64,000 bases of DNA from an uncultured Sulfurovum sp. (lineage in GTDB: Bacteria > Campylobacterota > Campylobacteria > Campylobacterales > Sulfurovaceae): NCBI GenBank assembly GCA_902727895.1, contig CACVAP010000053.1:39978-103977 (forward strand), written 5' to 3'. A model generated the notes under the pieces. That model did no database searches and was not told the origin of the DNA. It worked only from the letters and a program-made list of their open reading frames with translations. Positions 62,906 through 64,000 of the stretch are shown here, one piece after another. The position numbers and the translations under genes are program-made. How positions within the stretch are numbered: the first letter of the stretch is position 1; the number at the start of each line of letters is the position of its first letter.

Positions 62906-63430
62906 TTAGTGACAACCACAACCTGTACCACAAGAACCACCAGCAGCAGCTTCTTCGCCAGCACCAACAGTACCTGCTTCTATTTCTGCAGCTGTAGCTT
63001 CTCTAGCATCTTTAACTGTTACAGAGAACATTAAATCTTTACCAGCCATTGGGTGGTTAAAATCGATCTCAACAGTTTCTTCTGTAAATGCTTTAACAAT
63101 AACTTGAGTTGTTTGACCATCTTCACTTTGACCATAAAGAGTAAGACCTTCTTTAAGTTCTACACCTTCAAATTGATCAATTGGCAAAGTTTGAATCGCT
63201 TCAGCATTGTAATCTCCATAAGCATCAGCAGCAGGGATCATAAGGTCAGCAGACTCATCTTTACCCATACCACATAAACCTTTTTCAAGACCAGGAATAA
63301 CCTGACCTTTACCCATAATAAATTCTAAAGGCTGACCTGAACCCTTGTTAGAATCAACAACTTCAGTTGTTCCAGCTTCTTTTACTTCGTACTCAATACC
63401 TACAACACAGTTTTCATTAGTAACAGTCAT
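62906..63430 (-). CDS. slyD: SlyD-like FKBP-type peptidyl-prolyl isomerase
   Basis: 174 residues. FKBP core with inserted chaperone (IF) domain: LEFIMGKGQVIPGLEKGL, ADAYGDYNAEAIQ and the C-terminal half NHPMAGKDLMFSVTV, then a metal-binding Cys/His-rich tail (CGTGCGCH). Folding helper and nickel/metal carrier. Follows the CpoB-like TPR gene as in C. jejuni (Cj0114-Cj0115). Confidence 0.9.
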   Translation of the reverse strand: MTVTNENCVVGIEYEVKEAGTTEVVDSNKGSGQPLEFIMGKGQVIPGLEKGLCGMGKDESADLMIPAADAYGDYNAEAIQTLPIDQFEGVELKEGLTLYGQSEDGQTTQVIVKAFTEETVEIDFNHPMAGKDLMFSVTVKDAREATAAEIEAGTVGAGEEAAAGGSCGTGCGCH

Positions 63431-63500
63431 AGCATCTCCTAATTATAAATTTGCCACATAATATCAAAGCAACCTTATTTATGACTTATTAAAGTCAGTA

Positions 63501-64000
63501 TTACATTCTGTTTCTTGCAATAGAAGCAGATTTCTTATTTGGATAAGTATCTATAACATGCTGATAGAAAACTTTTGCCTGTTCTTTCTCTCCAGTTTTA
63601 TCTAAAGCAATTGCTGTATGAAGAAAAAGTACATCCATATATGAAGCTTGATCATATAATGCTGAACTCAATTTATAATAAGTTACAGCATCCTTATAAT
63701 TATGCGTATAATATGCTATCTCACCCAAATAATAATTTGAAGCAGCAGGTTTATAATCAGAAGCTACAGCTTGTTCGAAATGCTCTTTTGCAGCCCCATA
63801 ACTACGCTTAGCAAATAATTGAACACCTTTACGATAAGTATCAGCAGAGTTACTCCCTAAGGGAGAGCCAAGGTCTACACTTGGTCTACTTCCTGCCAAC
63901 GCCTTTTTTAACTCATCCTTTGTTACATAAGTATTATTAATCTGATCAACTGTTTGTCCCATTTCAAGCAGTAAAGAGTAAGTACTATTGTCATCCATAG
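63501..64000 (-). CDS. CpoB/YbgF-like tol-pal system TPR protein (partial)
   Basis: The frame continues past the window end; the first Met visible (63998) is probably internal. TPR-like repeats (AASNYYLGEIAYYTHNYKDAVTYYKLSS, shown in part: GEIAYYTHNYKDAVTYYKL) and the YP-N-K-KSA-SIARNRM end fit CpoB/YbgF, which coordinates Tol-Pal with cell-wall synthesis in the periplasm. The N-terminal coiled coil and signal peptide are outside the window. Confidence 0.82.
   Translation of the reverse strand, partial: MDDNSTYSLLLEMGQTVDQINNTYVTKDELKKALAGSRPSVDLGSPLGSNSADTYRKGVQLFAKRSYGAAKEHFEQAVASDYKPAASNYYLGEIAYYTHNYKDAVTYYKLSSALYDQASYMDVLFLHTAIALDKTGEKEQAKVFYQHVIDTYPNKKSASIARNRM

Overview
The window is a low-GC chromosome segment from a Campylobacterota (Epsilonproteobacteria) bacterium. 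Three gene orders support this: a Wolinella-type fumarate reductase frdCAB followed directly by two dynamin-like GTPases, as in the Campylobacter jejuni Cj0408-Cj0412 block; a cpoB-like TPR gene followed by slyD, as in Cj0114-Cj0115; and nuoA-B-CD-E-F-G-H. The canonical NADH-binding NuoE/NuoF pair argues against Campylobacter and Helicobacter themselves and suggests an Arcobacteraceae- or Sulfurovum-like free-living relative. This assignment is inference from gene content; no database was searched.

Layout. 1-6.3 kb: the start of a complex I operon on the minus strand. 6.5-7.9 kb: small toxin-antitoxin (TA) genes and remnants. 7.9-18.7 kb: a minus-strand run of frdC-frdA-frdB, two dynamin-like proteins, an acetolactate-synthase-like enzyme and an aldehyde dehydrogenase. 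19-24.3 kb: a PAS/HisKA_2 two-component pair, a YciA-like thioesterase, an adenylate-kinase-like protein, a TrmH-family methyltransferase and a CAP-domain protein. 24.5-31.8 kb: plus-strand membrane and lipid genes (TetR, ABC1 kinase, VanZ-like, NDUFA9-like/DoxX fusion, DUF2269, YjgN, M48 protease). 31.8-38.5 kb: AraC regulators, a transglutaminase-like protein, a PEBP protein, TauE and a TlpA-like lipoprotein. 38.6-53.6 kb: an accessory region in which a small biosynthetic cluster (FabH/OleA-like, OleD-like epimerase, MBL hydrolase, F390-synthetase-related ligase, ATP-grasp, truncated acetyltransferase-like gene) is broken up by an IS110 element, a Septu-like ATPase+HNH defence pair, a DUF4143 ATPase and TA modules. 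53.6-64 kb: a second IS110, VapBC, a CusA-type RND pump without its partners, a large repeat-containing secreted protein, a lipoprotein, SlyD and a CpoB-like protein.

Main unusual signals. (1) The two IS110 copies can be delimited to the base: both sit in REP-like palindromes at an AG/CT core. Their upstream non-coding regions contain short stretches matching target-left, target-right, element-right and element-left sequences in the orientation expected of a bridge RNA. The target-left guide differs between the copies exactly as their two target palindromes differ. (2) A mini-ORF of 18-19 codons, each with a strong ribosome binding site and a TGATA-N4-TATCA palindrome, occurs twice, upstream of two unrelated minus-strand genes. 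(3) TCGC/TCGT direct repeats at exactly 11-bp spacing lie upstream of nuoA, frdC and the adenylate-kinase-like gene, suggesting a shared response-regulator operator. (4) A poly-T frameshift splits a 466-residue pentapeptide-like membrane protein, and the cusA ribosome binding site is buried in a perfect 10-bp hairpin.
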